A stretch of DNA of 64,000 nt, from the NCBI GenBank assembly GCA_026168455.1, contig CM047427.1, positions 65,352,162 through 65,416,161 of the forward strand. Reading direction: 5' to 3'. Numbering within the stretch: position 1 is the stretch's first letter; each line of letters opens with the position of its first letter. Below are positions 63,641 through 64,000 of this stretch, one piece after another. A program made the translations under genes and the position numbers. A model generated the notes under the pieces. It saw nothing but the letters and a program-made list of their open reading frames with translations. It had not been told where the DNA came from and made no database searches. Origin of the DNA: Theocolax elegans. Taxonomy: Eukaryota; Arthropoda; Insecta; Hymenoptera; Cerocephalidae.

Positions 63641-64000
63641 CTCTTAGAGAATTCATGATGCGAACTATTAGCGACTGCGTACACACGCGCACTCTCGTGT
63701 AGATGTGTGCAACCGTACGTACGCATAGACCGACATACACACAGACGCAAAGCACCAAACAAACTGTTTTCATTGCCGCATAACCGAGAGTCTTCATTTA
63801 TGCACGAGCAATTTCTCTCGCATGAGAGAACACTTATATGCGTTTTCTCGCTCTTTCTCTCTCCGTGTATGTAGTACAACGCGAAATCGCATCTACGTAT
63901 ATGCACCCACACGTGTATAGAGAGGGGCCAGCTCATCCGCAAAGATTCCGCGTGCCGATAAGGCGATTCTCGTGCCGTCGGCCGATATTAACTTTATAAT
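63641..64000. other. GC-richer patch at window end
   Basis: Balanced, CpG-containing sequence with ACACAC and TACGTACG words, running off the window edge. Two minus frames overlap (63474-63797, 63625-63942) with no recognisable product. Confidence 0.45.

Noticed and set aside
1..64000. CRISPR arrays, bacterial operons, rRNA genes, U-snRNA genes, telomeric TTAGG arrays
   Set aside because: I looked for repeated spacer structure, known RNA words and TTAGG runs, and saw none. The composition is eukaryotic non-coding DNA.

Overview
The window looks like a non-coding stretch of an insect nuclear genome. The background is very AT-rich. It is broken every 2-4 kb by CpG-rich patches of roughly 200-1,000 bases that carry long GA/CT, CA/TG and poly-G/C tracts. 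This composition, with CpG not depleted, is what hymenopteran genomes (bees, ants, parasitoid wasps) look like. The order is an inference from composition and repeat style; no host gene is available to prove it. There is nothing bacterial here: no operons, no dense coding and no CRISPR.

No host protein-coding gene could be supported anywhere in the 64 kb. The open frames present are mostly 60-139 codons, usually overlap others on both strands, run through microsatellites and match no family I recognise. Four are listed with low confidence only because they have some gene-like trait: a 52-residue ORF at 16805 with a signal-peptide-like start and an in-frame splice donor, and ORFs at 18255, 28179 and 32943. 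The window is best read as an intergenic gene desert or the inside of a very long intron.

The clear features are mobile elements. (1) 13106-14508 is a rearranged Ty1/copia LTR retrotransposon with a perfect 5-bp target duplication (AATTT). A 61-bp LTR head is followed by an inverted block on the minus strand (LTR tail, initiator-Met-type primer site, leader, decayed gag with a CCHC knuckle, start of pro), then a polypurine tract and a complete 237-bp LTR. (2) 21244-21425 and 62901-63104 are two diverged minus-strand copies of one tRNA-derived SINE family. (3) 45990-46233 is a 244-bp MITE with 36-bp terminal inverted repeats differing at one base. (4) 60939-61060 and 61839-62092 are two oppositely oriented copies of one AT-rich repeat. 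(5) 24373-24530 is a weaker MITE candidate.

The other notable signals are possible regulatory or structural DNA: textbook G-quadruplex tracts (5084-5109 and 31572-31612, the latter paired with a C-tract), a cluster of three CACGTG E-boxes at 7986-8021, CpG-rich islands (notably 31613-31920, 40560-41530 and 48150-48830), a GAGA-plus-initiator arrangement near 41443 and Z-DNA-prone tracts (49880-49930). Layout: 1-13105 AT-rich with islands; 13106-14508 copia derivative; 14509-45989 AT-rich with islands, one SINE and a MITE candidate; 45990-46233 MITE; 46234-60938 AT-rich with islands; 60939-63111 repeat-dense; 63112-64000 AT-rich ending in an island.
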